NCBI RefSeq assembly: GCF_029945895.1
Contig: NZ_JAQSDL010000040.1
Span: 1 to 47,638 of the forward strand
From: Polaromonas sp.
GTDB taxonomy: Bacteria; Pseudomonadota; Gammaproteobacteria; Burkholderiales; Burkholderiaceae_C
DNA: 47,638 nt
Direction: 5' to 3'
Part shown: piece after piece, positions 7,600-22,530 of the stretch
Layout: each line of letters starts with the position of its first letter
Position numbering within the stretch: position 1 is the stretch's first letter
The notes under the pieces: model-generated
Databases searched by the model: none
What the model was told of the DNA's origin: nothing
The model's input: only the letters and a program-made list of their open reading frames with translations
Translations under genes and position numbers: made by a program

Positions 7600-8388
7600 A
7601 TGTCTGCAGCCATCCTCAACACCGTCGCCGCCCCTGTCCGCATCGTGCCCCGGCAAGCTGTTCCCGCGACCGCAGCGGTCGCGCCGCTCATGACCCATTG
7701 CTCGACCTGCCATCTGCGCGACCTGTGTCTTCCCTGTGGCATGACAGGCAGCGACGTGGAGCGGCTGGACGGCCTGATGTTCAGCCGGCGCAAGGTGAAA
7801 GCTGCCCAGACGCTGTACCGCGAAGGGGACCGTTTCCAGTTCATCTATGCCGTGCGCAGCGGCACCTTCAAGTCCAGCCTGATGCTGGCAGATGGCCGTG
7901 AGCAGGTGGGCGGTTTTTACATGGCTGGTGAACTGATGGGCCTGGATGGCGTCGCCAACGGCGCCCATGCCAGCAGCACCACCGCGCTGGAAGACACCGA
8001 GGTGTGCGCCATACCCTTTGCCCATTTCGCCGAAGTGGCGGCTGGCAACCCCGGCATGCAGCATGTGGTCACCCGGCTGATGAGCCGCGAGATCGTGCGC
8101 GAGCACAGCCTCATGGTATTGCTGGGCAGCATGAATGCCGAGGAGAGGCTGGCGGCATTTTTGTTGAACCTGTCGCAGCGCATGAAGGCGCGCGGGTATT
8201 CTGCCACCGAGTTCCATCTGCGCATGTCGCGCGCCGAGATCGGCAGTTATCTCGGCATGACCCTTGAAACCGTGAGCCGGACTTTCTCGGCCTTTCAGCA
8301 GCAGCGCCTGCTGGAGGTGGACAAGCGCCACATCCGAATCACCGACCTGGACGGCCTGACCCGGGCTTTCGAGACACGCGTTCACTGA
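7600..8388 (+). CDS. FNR-type Crp/Fnr transcription regulator, copy 1
   Basis: The 262-residue protein has the FNR iron-sulfur ligand set C34-xx-C37-x5-C43 plus C136. The C34-to-C136 distance of 102 equals C20-to-C122 of E. coli FNR. A cyclic-nucleotide-binding-like beta roll, a dimer helix ('SREIVREHSLMVLLGSMNAEERLAAFLLNL') and a C-terminal HTH with the recognition segment 'GMTLETVSRTFSAF' (E-xx-SR contact residues) follow. The ATG is chosen for AAGGAGAAT upstream. It should be an oxygen-labile 4Fe-4S activator. A second, very similar FNR is encoded at 41433-42218. It is followed 26 bases later by cbpA, probably as one operon. Confidence 0.93.
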   Translation: MSAAILNTVAAPVRIVPRQAVPATAAVAPLMTHCSTCHLRDLCLPCGMTGSDVERLDGLMFSRRKVKAAQTLYREGDRFQFIYAVRSGTFKSSLMLADGREQVGGFYMAGELMGLDGVANGAHASSTTALEDTEVCAIPFAHFAEVAAGNPGMQHVVTRLMSREIVREHSLMVLLGSMNAEERLAAFLLNLSQRMKARGYSATEFHLRMSRAEIGSYLGMTLETVSRTFSAFQQQRLLEVDKRHIRITDLDGLTRAFETRVH

Positions 8389-8414
8389 ACGCGGGTTGAG
8401 CGGCGAGCCCTGGC

Positions 8415-9341
8415 ATGAAGTACAAGGACTATTACGCTGCCCTGGGTGTGCCCCGCGATGCGGACGCCGAGCAGATCAAGAAGGCCTACCGCAAGCTCGC
8501 GCGCCAGCACCATCCCGACGTGTCCAAGGCGCCCGATGCCGAGGCCCGCTTCAAGGAAGCAGGTGAAGCGTATGCGACGCTCAAGGACCCCGAAAAACGT
8601 GCGGCTTACGACCAGTTGGGACGCCGTCCTGCCGGGGAGGAGTTTGCACCGCCGCCGCAGTGGCGCCATGATTTCGGTGCGGACGGCCAGGGGTTCGAGG
8701 GGGTTGATCTGGCCGATCTGCTGGCGGCGATGGGCCGGGGGCAAAGGTCGGCCCGGGAACCTGTCCCGGTGCGCGGGCGTGACTATGAGACCAGCATTCG
8801 CATCACGCTGGAAGACGCGCACCGGGGCGCCAGCGTCAATCTCAATCTGGCCGATGATGAAGGTGAACGCGCGCTGGAGGTCACCATTCCGCCTGGCGTG
8901 ACCGAGGGCCAGAAGTTGCGCTTGCGGGGCAAGGGTGGAAAGGGCAGCAACGGGGGTACGGATGGCGACATTTACCTGCACATCACGCTGGCAGCGCATC
9001 AGGTGTTTCGTCCGGATCACCACGACCTGTACTTTGATCTGGCGCTGACACCCTGGGAAGCAGCGCTCGGTGCGGACGTGGAAGTGCCGACGCTGGACGG
9101 GCCGGTGCTTCTCACCGTGCCGCCGGGAACACACTCGGGCCGCAAGCTGCGCCTGCGGGGCCGGGGTCTGACCGATGGCCGCAGCGGGCGTGGCGACCTG
9201 TACGCCGCCGTGCGCATCGACGTGCCCGCCCACCTGACCGAACGGGAGCGCGAGCTCTTCGGGGAGTTGGCAAAAACCTCGCATTTCAACCCGCGCGAAC
9301 CAGCGGGGAGGGAGAAGTCTCATGGAAAAACAGCTGTTTGA
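8415..9341 (+). CDS. cbpA: DnaJ-class co-chaperone CbpA
   Basis: The 308-residue J protein has an N-terminal J domain (about 1-70) with the invariant HPD in '[10 protein letters not shown]', a short linker, and two C-terminal substrate-binding domains (CTD I '[15 protein letters not shown]...', CTD II '[18 protein letters not shown]'). The cysteine zinc finger of DnaJ is absent, which is the CbpA type. It stimulates DnaK and can bind DNA in E. coli. The end of the gene overlaps the start of cbpM by 20 bases, the usual cbpA-cbpM arrangement. Confidence 0.94.
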   Translation: MKYKDYYAALGVPRDADAEQIKKAYRKLARQHHPDVSKAPDAEARFKEAGEAYATLKDPEKRAAYDQLGRRPAGEEFAPPPQWRHDFGADGQGFEGVDLADLLAAMGRGQRSAREPVPVRGRDYETSIRITLEDAHRGASVNLNLADDEGERALEVTIPPGVTEGQKLRLRGKGGKGSNGGTDGDIYLHITLAAHQVFRPDHHDLYFDLALTPWEAALGADVEVPTLDGPVLLTVPPGTHSGRKLRLRGRGLTDGRSGRGDLYAAVRIDVPAHLTERERELFGELAKTSHFNPREPAGREKSHGKTAV

Positions 9342-9651
9342 CGTTGCCTGGCTCGATGCACGCGAGGCGGTGACCCTGGCTGAACTCGCACAAATCTGCG
9401 CCATGAGCGTGGATGAACTGGACGAACTGACGGACTATGGCGTCCTTGTGCCGACGGGGGATGGGCGGCAGGAGCGCCTGTTCAGTGCCGAATGCGTCGT
9501 GCCGCTCCGCACGGCTGGCAAGCTGCGCCAGGATTTCGACCTGGATCTGTTCACGGTCGGGCTCCTGCTTGGTTACCTGAACCGCATCGAGGTGCTGGAG
9601 CGCCAGCTGCTGTCCCTGCAGGCGCAACTGCCCGGCAACGCGCCGGCCTAA
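9322..9651 (+). CDS. cbpM: chaperone modulator CbpM
   Basis: The 109-residue MerR-like protein has '[26 protein letters not shown]' followed by a C-terminal helix '[31 protein letters not shown]', matching CbpM, which binds the J domain of CbpA and inhibits it. The start lies inside cbpA (GGGAGGGAGAAGTCT before ATG gives a strong ribosome site), so the two are translationally coupled. Confidence 0.93.
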   Translation: MEKQLFDVAWLDAREAVTLAELAQICAMSVDELDELTDYGVLVPTGDGRQERLFSAECVVPLRTAGKLRQDFDLDLFTVGLLLGYLNRIEVLERQLLSLQAQLPGNAPA

Positions 9652-9671
9652 CCCCGCCAGGTTCAGCGGGG
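9652..9671. terminator. bidirectional hairpin between cbpM and the ArsR gene
   Basis: CCCCGC (9652-9657) pairs with GCGGGG (9666-9671) across an 8-base loop in the 21-base gap between two convergent genes. No clear T tract follows on the plus strand, so its strength is uncertain. Confidence 0.5.
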
Positions 9672-9672
9672 G

Positions 9673-10005
9673 TCAGCGCTTTTTCTTGCCGGGAACGCTG
9701 CAGAACTGGTCGTAGAGAACCTTCATCACGTCGAGCGCCTGCGGGCTGTCGATGCGGTAATAAATGGCCTTGCCGTCGCGGCGGGTGCTGACCAGGCCCT
9801 CGTCGCGCAACACACCAAGCTGTTGCGACAGTGTGGGCTGCAGGATGCCGACCGACTCCTCCAGCTCGCCGACGCGCATCTCGCCCTGGGCCAGCTGGCA
9901 CAGCAAGAGCAGGCGATCCGGATTGGAAAGCACTTTCATCAGTCGGCAGGCGGCATCGGCAGAACTGCGCAGGTTGCCGAGATCCATCACGGTGTCTGCG
10001 GGCAT
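9673..10005 (-). CDS. ArsR-family repressor of BigR/SqrR type (reactive sulfur sensor)
   Basis: The 110-residue winged-helix protein has 'LSNPDRLLLLCQL', 'VGELEESVGILQPTLSQQLGVLRDEGLV' (recognition helix) and 'GKAIYYRI' (wing). It keeps two cysteines, C36 and C102, 66 residues apart. This is the same spacing as the sulfane-sulfur-sensing pair of SqrR (41/107) and BigR (42/108), which form a tetrasulfide link when persulfide is present. The ATG at 10005 is chosen for the AAGGAG upstream; a TTG at 10032 is rejected. It is divergent from a persulfide dioxygenase, the classic BigR target, across an AT-rich operator. Confidence 0.9.
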   Translation of the reverse strand: MPADTVMDLGNLRSSADAACRLMKVLSNPDRLLLLCQLAQGEMRVGELEESVGILQPTLSQQLGVLRDEGLVSTRRDGKAIYYRIDSPQALDVMKVLYDQFCSVPGKKKR

Positions 10006-10036
10006 GAAAAAACTCCTTTTGATTTGCGACAATGAT

Positions 10037-10071
10037 ATTATATTGACAAATATAATGTATTTAAATATACT
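10037..10071 (+). promoter_or_regulatory. promoter of the sulfur operon overlapped by BigR-like operator
   Basis: An inverted repeat of 8-base arms, ATTATATT (10037-10044) and AATATAAT (10049-10056), sits in the only strongly AT-rich stretch of the region. TTGACA (10043-10048) and TATACT (10066-10071) are separated by exactly 17 bases, a near-consensus sigma70 promoter for the dioxygenase. The -35 lies in the centre of the palindrome, so a bound repressor would block RNA polymerase. TATAAT on the minus strand (10042-10037) could serve the repressor's own promoter, allowing autoregulation. Confidence 0.8.
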
Positions 10072-10107
10072 TTAGAAATCAAAACGGAACAAACCGGAAA
10101 ACAAGAC

Positions 10108-10968
10108 ATGACACCGATTGTCACCAGCTTTTTTGACCCCGACACCTGGACCGTCAGCCACGTGGTCCAGGAGAAGCAGGGCGGGGCCTGCGCCATCGTC
10201 GACCCCGTGCTGGACTACGACGCCAGGTCCGGCCGCACCCGGACCACCTCTGCCGACAAACTGGCGGCTTTCGTGCAGGACAACAGGCTGCAGGTGGCGT
10301 GGATCCTGGAAACCCATGCCCATGCGGACCACCTGTCTGCCGCGCACTATCTGCGCGGGAAGCTGGGCGGGAAGATCGCCATCGGGGCGGCCATCACCCA
10401 GGTTCAGGCCACGTTCAAGCGTATCTTCAACCTCGAGCCCGGATTCCTGACCGATGGTCGCCAGTTCGACCACCTGGTGCAGGATGGCGAGACCCTGGCC
10501 ATGGGTGCACTCGAGATGCGCGCCTTGTGCGTCCCCGGCCATACGCCGGCCTGCATGGCCTACCGACTCGGCGATGCCGTATTCGTCGGCGACACGCTGT
10601 TCATGCCCGATGTCGGCACGGCGCGCTGTGACTTTCCTGGCGGGGACGCCTCCGCTCTGTACCGTTCCGTGCGCAAGCTGCTGGACTTTCCGCCTGAAAC
10701 CCGCCTGTTCATGTGCCATGACTACCCGCCCGCAGGCCGGTCTCCAGCTTGGGAAACCACGGTTGCCGAGCAGCGCGCCAGGAACATCCATGTCCATGAC
10801 GGCGTGGGCGAAGAAGAGTTCGTGAAGATGCGCACCGCCCGGGACGCCACCCTTGACATGCCCAACCTGATCCTGCCGTCGGTGCAGGTCAATATCCGCG
10901 CTGGCGAGATGCCCCCCGCGGAGGACAACGGCGTGTCCTACCTCAAGATTCCGCTCAATGCGCTGTGA
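10108..10968 (+). CDS. MBL-fold persulfide dioxygenase (Blh/ETHE1-like)
   Basis: The 286-residue metallo-beta-lactamase-fold protein has the metal motif THAHADH (about residues 69-75), a further His in 'CVPGHTPAC', the Asp in 'FVGDTLFMPDVGTARCDFPGG', and a last His in 'MCHDYPPAG'. The 'GTARCDFPGGDA' segment is typical of ETHE1/PDO enzymes, which oxidise glutathione persulfide to sulfite. The C-terminal extension ('ILPSVQVNIRAGEMPPAEDNG') is typical of the bacterial Blh branch. It is the first gene after the BigR-like operator and is followed by an RND pump and SQR. Confidence 0.92.
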   Translation: MTPIVTSFFDPDTWTVSHVVQEKQGGACAIVDPVLDYDARSGRTRTTSADKLAAFVQDNRLQVAWILETHAHADHLSAAHYLRGKLGGKIAIGAAITQVQATFKRIFNLEPGFLTDGRQFDHLVQDGETLAMGALEMRALCVPGHTPACMAYRLGDAVFVGDTLFMPDVGTARCDFPGGDASALYRSVRKLLDFPPETRLFMCHDYPPAGRSPAWETTVAEQRARNIHVHDGVGEEEFVKMRTARDATLDMPNLILPSVQVNIRAGEMPPAEDNGVSYLKIPLNAL

Positions 10969-11133
10969 TTCAGCGCGACTTCCCATTCGGAAAAAGAAGA
11001 TGCCTGGCTGCAAAAGAAGCGGGACATTGACATGAAGCAAGTGCAGAAACAGCTGTTGAACCCACTATGGAAAAACAGGTTGCAGCTCTGGACGCTGGCG
11101 CCCGGCGACCTCGCGCATGACAAAGGACAAATG

Positions 11134-12210
11134 ATGAAAAAGTTGCGGTTTCCCGCTTTTCCGGTGCTCGCCGTGCTGCTGGGCCTGACGCTCAGCGCTG
11201 CTTCGGCGCGCGCTGTCACGGCCGTCGAGGTGCCGGTGGTACAGATCCGGGCGAAGGCCGTGCCCACGGGCTTCGAGCTCGATGGTGTGGTCCAGCCGGT
11301 GCAGCAAAGCACCTTGTCGGCGCAGGCGTCGGGACGTGTGGCGTCCCTGCTGGTGAAGGCGGGGGACCGGGTTCGTGCCGGACAGTTGCTGGCCACCATT
11401 GATGATCGCGAGACCCAGACCGGCGTGCAGCGCAGCCAGGCGCAGGTGGCGCAGGCCGAGGCCGAGTTGCGCAATGCCCGGGCCAACGCCGAGCGTTCCC
11501 GTGAGCTGCAGGCCATGGGCTTTGTCAGCAAGGCTGCACTCGACACCGCCAATACGCAGCTTAACGCCGCGCAGGCCGGGCGCGACCAGGCCGCCGCCGG
11601 TTCCCGCCAGTCGGCACTGGCGCAAGGCTTCACGCGCGTGACCGCTCCTTATGACGGCTGGGTGTTGCAGACCCTGAGCGAAGCGGGTGATCTGGCCATG
11701 CCGGGGACGCCCCTCCTGACGCTTTATGCGCCGCTGCCTTTGCGTGCCGTGGTGCAGGTACCGGCGTCGCTGGGCGACATTGCCCGGTCGGCCAGCCGGG
11801 TGGACATCCAGGGTCCGGCCGGCAAGACCGGATCGCAGTGGCTCGTCCCGGTGGCCCGCAGTGTGCTGCCCTCGGCGGACCCGGTATCGCAGACCATCGA
11901 GTGGCGGCTGGAGCTGCCGAGCGCCGGCGCGGAGGGCCTGGTGCCGGGCCAGCAGGTGCGTGTGCGTTTTGTCGGTGGCGCGTCCGAGCGCATGGTGGTA
12001 CCGGCTTCGGCCGTGGTCCGGCGTGGTGAGTTGACGGCGGTGTATGTGGTGGCCGGGCAGGGTTTCGCGCTCAGGGCAGTGCGGTTGGGTGCCGACCATG
12101 GATCGGCTGGTGTGGAGGTGCTGGCGGGCCTGTCCGCCGGGGACAGCGTGGCGCTGGACCCGGTGCGCGCCGGTCTGTCCGGTGCCCGTCCGCAGGCCAC
12201 TGCGCGCTGA
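11134..12210 (+). CDS. RND efflux periplasmic adaptor subunit (HlyD/MFP family)
   Basis: The 358-residue protein begins with a signal peptide (MKKLRFPAFPVLAVLLG..., cleavage near 'SARA'). A lipoyl/barrel half ('VQPVQQSTLSAQASGRVASLLVKAGDRV') precedes a coiled-coil hairpin of about 70 residues, the second lipoyl half ('FTRVTAPYDGWV') and a beta-barrel. The ATG at 11134 is chosen because AAAGGA lies six bases before it and the signal peptide begins there; a longer frame from 11032 gives a polar start unlike the family. It precedes the pump gene by seven bases. No outer-membrane TolC-like gene is present, so a distant one must be shared. Confidence 0.9.
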   Translation: MKKLRFPAFPVLAVLLGLTLSAASARAVTAVEVPVVQIRAKAVPTGFELDGVVQPVQQSTLSAQASGRVASLLVKAGDRVRAGQLLATIDDRETQTGVQRSQAQVAQAEAELRNARANAERSRELQAMGFVSKAALDTANTQLNAAQAGRDQAAAGSRQSALAQGFTRVTAPYDGWVLQTLSEAGDLAMPGTPLLTLYAPLPLRAVVQVPASLGDIARSASRVDIQGPAGKTGSQWLVPVARSVLPSADPVSQTIEWRLELPSAGAEGLVPGQQVRVRFVGGASERMVVPASAVVRRGELTAVYVVAGQGFALRAVRLGADHGSAGVEVLAGLSAGDSVALDPVRAGLSGARPQATAR

Positions 12211-12217
12211 GGTGACC

Positions 12218-16827
<4,610 letters not shown>

Positions 16828-16863
16828 AACCGCTTTTTTCTTTTTAACTCTCTGGAGAATTTC

Positions 16864-17088
16864 ATGACCGTCGAACGTTACATCCGCATCCTTGCCGGCC
16901 TCTTCATCCTGGCCTCCCTCGCGCTCGGCGTTGAGGGCAGCCCGCTGTTTGTGAGCAAGTGGGCCCTGGCCTTCACCGCCTTTGTGGGGGCCAACCTGTT
17001 CCAGTTTGGTTTCACCAACGTCTGCCCGCTCGGCTTCATGCTGAAGAAGCTGGGCGTGCCCGAGTCCAAAGTGTCCTGCGGCGCCTGA
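16864..17088 (+). CDS. DUF2892 small membrane protein
   Basis: The 74-residue protein has two membrane helices ('ILAGLFILASLALGV' and 'FTAFVGANLFQFGF'), followed by 'NVCPLGFMLKKLGVPESKVSCG'. That is the two-cysteine signature of the YgaP-type membrane domain (DUF2892), which in other proteins is fused to rhodanese domains. It lies between sqr and the OsmC gene with a CTGGAGA ribosome site. A role in moving sulfane sulfur at the membrane is inferred from this association. Confidence 0.9.
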   Translation: MTVERYIRILAGLFILASLALGVEGSPLFVSKWALAFTAFVGANLFQFGFTNVCPLGFMLKKLGVPESKVSCGA

Positions 17089-17090
17089 CC

Positions 17091-17537
17091 ATGAGCGACA
17101 CCCTCGTCCAGGTCAGCCTGGTCCAGCAGCACGACTACCGGTTTGACATCCACTTCGGTGGCGACATTCCGCTGCTGACCGGTGATGAGCCGGCGCCACT
17201 GGGGACGGGTCTCGGGCCCTCGCCGGTGCAGCTGCTCAGCGCGGCCGTTGGCAACTGCCTGAGCGATTCGCTGCTGTTTGCGCTGCGCAAGTTCAAGCAG
17301 ACCCCGGAGCCGATGCGCTGCGACATCACCTCGCAGGTGGGCCGCAACCCTGAAGGGCGCCTGCGTGTGCTGGCCATGACCGCCCGGTTGACGCTGGGCG
17401 TGCCTGCGGCCTCGCTGCAGCACCTGGAGCGCGTGATCGAGCAGTTCGAGGCCTTCTGCACCGTCACCCAGAGTGTGGGGCAGGGCATCCCGATCACCAT
17501 CGAGATTTCCGACAGTACCGGGCAGCGCCTGAAATAA
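17091..17537 (+). CDS. OsmC-family peroxiredoxin-like protein
   Basis: The 148-residue OsmC-fold protein has its two redox cysteines in 'AAVGNCLSDSL' and 'FEAFCTVTQSV', the usual pair that reduces organic hydroperoxides or, in some members, persulfides. The start ATG is two bases after the DUF2892 stop, so the genes are coupled. In this neighbourhood the likely substrate is a sulfur species, but the sequence alone does not decide. Confidence 0.9.
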   Translation: MSDTLVQVSLVQQHDYRFDIHFGGDIPLLTGDEPAPLGTGLGPSPVQLLSAAVGNCLSDSLLFALRKFKQTPEPMRCDITSQVGRNPEGRLRVLAMTARLTLGVPAASLQHLERVIEQFEAFCTVTQSVGQGIPITIEISDSTGQRLK

Positions 17538-17651
17538 ACCGTGTCGATCTTCCACGCCTTCCGCTTCCCGTTGGTGAGGGACCCTCATGAAAACTGGCCT
17601 TAGCCCTTATAGGGAAAGCGCAGACCGCTATCAAAACGGTAGTATCCGGCC

Positions 17652-18998
17652 ATGACTTCCAGCCTGCCTTCCACTGCTGCCTTCTCCGCTGCGTCTTTTG
17701 CACTGCTGCCGCCCGACGACGCGCAGCGTGCCGTGCTGCACAACGAGTTGCATGCGCGGCCATCGGCCCGCGTGTGCCTGCCGGCACTCATCGTCTATGT
17801 GGCGGTGCTCAACGCCGGCGTGACGCGCGAGCAGGAATGTGAGCATCTGCGCCGGCTGCCGGGCCAGCAGGATTTGCCGCAGGACAGCCTGAACGGCAAC
17901 TTCCTGAGCCTGCACTGTGAGGGCTACAACGTGCAGTGGGAACGTCACACCGAGTTCACGCGTTACGCCGTCGTGCAGGCGCTGCCTGACAGCGCGCTGC
18001 TGGGTGCCACGGAGCCACCCCTGCTGGCTGCCCCGGTGGTGGCGCCGGGCTGGTTGCCGGGCATCCCCGGACGCACGGTGGCGGCCATCCAGCTGGCCAT
18101 GGTTCACGGCGACCTGTCCGGAGAGGCGGCGCTGATGGCACAGGCACTGGCCTGGTTCGGCGGCCGGGCCGTGGTGGCCTCGCAGCTGGGCAACGGCCAC
18201 TCGTGGGCGGTGACCGAGTTCCACCTGGGCGCTGACGGGTTCGAGCGCATGCTGGTGATCGCCCCGCCGGGCATGACCGACATGCGTGCCGGCCGCATCT
18301 CCCAGCGCCTGCTGGAACTCGAGACCTACCGGTTGATGGCGCTGCGCGGCCTGCCCGTAGCCAAGGCGCTGGGCCCGATGCTGGCCGAGGCCGAAGGGCA
18401 GCTGGCCGACATCACCGCGCGACTGGAAAACAAGTCAGCTTCGGACCAGGGTCTGCTGGACACGCTGGTGTCGCTGGCGGCCCGTGTGGAGCGGGCCACG
18501 GCCGAGCATAGCTACCGCTTCTCGGCCACGCGCGCCTACAGTGCGCTGGTCGGCCAGCGCATCGCGGAGCTGCGCGAAAAACCCATTCCCGGCACCCAGC
18601 TCCTCGGTGAATTCATGCAGCGTCGCCTGTCGCCGGCCATGGCCACGGTGGAGGCTACCGCGCAGCGGCTGGCTTCCCTGTCCGGGCGGGTGTCGCGCAC
18701 CAGCGCGCTGCTGCGCACGCGGGTGGACATCGCCACCGAGGTGCAGAACCAGCAATTGCTGGAAAAACTCACGCGCGGGCAGGAACTGCAACTGCGCCTG
18801 CAATCCACGGTGGAAGGCCTGTCGATTGCGGCCATCTCCTATTACGTGGTGAGCCTGCTGCTGTATGTGGGCAAGGCGTTCAAGGCCGCGGGTGCGCCCG
18901 TCAATCCGGAGATCGCCGCCGGGGCCCTGATCCCGCTGGTGTTGTGGGGCGTGTGGCGCACCACCCGCCGCATCCACGAAAAAATCCGTGCGCCCTGA
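17652..18998 (+). CDS. DUF3422 family membrane-anchored protein
   Basis: The 448-residue protein starts with the 'LHNELHARPSARV' block characteristic of DUF3422 and continues with alpha-helical, coiled-coil-like sequence ('RVSRTSALLRTRVDIATEVQNQQLLEKL'). It ends with two C-terminal membrane helices ('ISYYVVSLLLYVGKAF' and 'ALIPLVLWGVW'), a CorA-like layout. No function is established. A 114-base gap precedes it and contains a short 'CTATCAAAACGGTAGT' element, so it may have its own promoter. Its place among sulfur genes suggests a link, but DUF3422 genes also occur elsewhere. Confidence 0.88.
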   Translation: MTSSLPSTAAFSAASFALLPPDDAQRAVLHNELHARPSARVCLPALIVYVAVLNAGVTREQECEHLRRLPGQQDLPQDSLNGNFLSLHCEGYNVQWERHTEFTRYAVVQALPDSALLGATEPPLLAAPVVAPGWLPGIPGRTVAAIQLAMVHGDLSGEAALMAQALAWFGGRAVVASQLGNGHSWAVTEFHLGADGFERMLVIAPPGMTDMRAGRISQRLLELETYRLMALRGLPVAKALGPMLAEAEGQLADITARLENKSASDQGLLDTLVSLAARVERATAEHSYRFSATRAYSALVGQRIAELREKPIPGTQLLGEFMQRRLSPAMATVEATAQRLASLSGRVSRTSALLRTRVDIATEVQNQQLLEKLTRGQELQLRLQSTVEGLSIAAISYYVVSLLLYVGKAFKAAGAPVNPEIAAGALIPLVLWGVWRTTRRIHEKIRAP

Positions 18999-19084
18999 CC
19001 TTCCGAAGGTCCGGCGCAGCTGCCGGGGCAGGCTGCCCCCGTTGTTCCTCATCCGATTCATCACTTGTTACCAGGAGCCATTCC

Positions 19085-19465
19085 ATGAAGACCGCCCATG
19101 ATCTCGTTGCCGCTGCCAAAACCCGCGTGCAGGAAATCGCCCTGTCAGACGCCGAAGCTGCCGTGCGTGATGCCGACCTGCTGGTGGACGTGCGTGAAGC
19201 CGACGAATACGCCGCCGGTCATCTGGCCGGCGCGGTGCTCGTCCCGCGCGGCCTGCTTGAATTCAAGTTCAGCAGCACGCCGGCGCTGCAACCGCGCGAC
19301 CTGAAGATCGTGCTGTATTGCAAGACCAGCGGCCGCGCCGCCTTGTGCGGCGCCGCTTTGCACGAGATGGGCTACCTGAACGTGCGGTCGATTGCCGGCG
19401 GCATCGACGGCTGGCTGGCGGCCGGCAAGCCGGTGGTCAAGCCGGAGGCGCCGTCCTTTGAATGA
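19085..19465 (+). CDS. single-domain rhodanese-like sulfurtransferase
   Basis: The 126-residue rhodanese domain has 'LLVDVREADEYAAGHLAGAVLVPRG', the active-site loop CKTSGRAALCG with the catalytic Cys first, and 'IAGGIDGWLAAG'. It has no signal peptide. Rhodaneses transfer sulfane sulfur between thiols, which fits SQR and persulfide dioxygenase upstream. The ATG is preceded by CAGGAG at suitable spacing; the frame upstream of it is not family-like. Confidence 0.92.
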   Translation: MKTAHDLVAAAKTRVQEIALSDAEAAVRDADLLVDVREADEYAAGHLAGAVLVPRGLLEFKFSSTPALQPRDLKIVLYCKTSGRAALCGAALHEMGYLNVRSIAGGIDGWLAAGKPVVKPEAPSFE

Positions 19466-19516
19466 TGATCTGCCTGTTTGCCCGGCTGGCCCGTCGCAGC
19501 GTCGGGAGGCCCGGCC

Positions 19517-19756
19517 ATGAGATGGCTGGACCGCATTCCGCTGGTCTGGCTGGTCGTTCTGGCGCTCTGGATGGCCGTGGCGCCGATCACGCCCGAGCCG
19601 CACCTGATTGAAAAATTGCGGATGCTGGGTCAGGGCTTGCTGTCCCGGCCCCTGGACATCTTCGACCTGTTCATTCACGCCCTGCCCCTGGTGCTGCTTG
19701 TACTGCGACTCTGGCGCCGGGTGGCCAGCGCACGCGCCGCAGCAGGGAAGCACTGA
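19517..19756 (+). CDS. small membrane protein following rhodanese, unknown function
   Basis: The 79-residue product begins 'MRWLDRIPLVWLVVLALWMAVAPI' (one helix). It has an amphipathic middle ('HLIEKLRMLGQGLLSRPLDIFD') and a second helix ('LFIHALPLVLLVLRLW') ending in a basic tail. GGGAGG seven bases before ATG supports the start. The gene is 51 bases after the rhodanese and closes the plus-strand sulfur run. I do not recognise a named family. Confidence 0.65.
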   Translation: MRWLDRIPLVWLVVLALWMAVAPITPEPHLIEKLRMLGQGLLSRPLDIFDLFIHALPLVLLVLRLWRRVASARAAAGKH

Positions 19757-20058
19757 GCCTGCGAGCGGCGGGCCTGACGGGTCATGACCAGATGCTGCAC
19801 TGCCCGCCGGTGGCCCTGGCAGCATCGGAACAGTGGTAAAAAGTTGCCCCAGCCCTTTCCTGTATTGCGCAAGCAGCTATCAAATAAATAGCAAATTTTG
19901 GTCGATGGCTGTGTCTGCACCGCTGCCACGGTTACTCACTGGCTATGGCCCGCAAAGCCCGTCACGGGGCAGCGCGTGATCTGGTCCATGGCACCGGAAG
20001 GACCCCACGCCGCCGCTACGCGTGACGTGGGGATGTCTGCCAGACCTCAGCCCGTACT
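19757..20058. other. 302-base gap between small membrane gene and katG
   Basis: The region contains a GATGCTGC (19791-19798)/GCAGCATC (19819-19826) inverted repeat, and a 'GCGCAAGCAGCTATCAAATAAATAGC' type element with a GCTAT/ATAGC hairpin (19876-19892). I recall the latter element as common between genes in Comamonadaceae. Two genes converge here, so either hairpin could act in termination. No coding frame looks real. Confidence 0.5.
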
Positions 20059-22245
<2,187 letters not shown>

Positions 22246-22423
22246 TCAAGGCATCGTCAGTTGAAGTTCGCCAAAGTGAGACGATCGGGCTGTGAAGCGC
22301 CTGCCGTGCGCAAGGCTTGAAAAAAATCAAACACTGCGGGCCACCTTTTCGATTGAAGGGCCAGTGTACGGACCGGGAGGAGTTTTGAATGTCATTTTTA
22401 ACAATCGTCCCGATAGTCCAGGG

Positions 22424-22457
22424 TTGAGACTTCCACACGGCCAGCGGGAAGTCTCAA
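22424..22457. repeat. 11-base perfect inverted repeat in the katG-nitroreductase gap
   Basis: TTGAGACTTCC (22424-22434) pairs perfectly with GGAAGTCTCAA (22447-22457) across 12 bases. It lies in the 285-base gap upstream of katG and downstream of the nitroreductase stop. It may end the long minus-strand transcript or be an operator for katG; there is no T tract, so a plain Rho-independent terminator is not clear. The rest of the gap shows nothing else. Confidence 0.6.
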
Positions 22458-22530
22458 AGCCGCAAGGGTCGGCTGGAACAGCACTCCCCCGGTCATGGCG
22501 GGTCGGCGCTCAACCAGTCGCGCCGCGCAG

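Noticed and set aside
11032..11133. Upstream start for the RND adaptor
   Set aside because: It would add 34 polar residues in front of a perfect signal peptide that begins at 11134 with its own ribosome site.
10981..11133. Small gene in the gap after the persulfide dioxygenase
   Set aside because: The only start leads into the adaptor frame; no separate frame with a ribosome site is convincing.
12044..12217. N-terminal extension of the RND pump
   Set aside because: It overlaps the adaptor gene in another frame and is not membrane-like; the ATG at 12218 gives the normal RND start.
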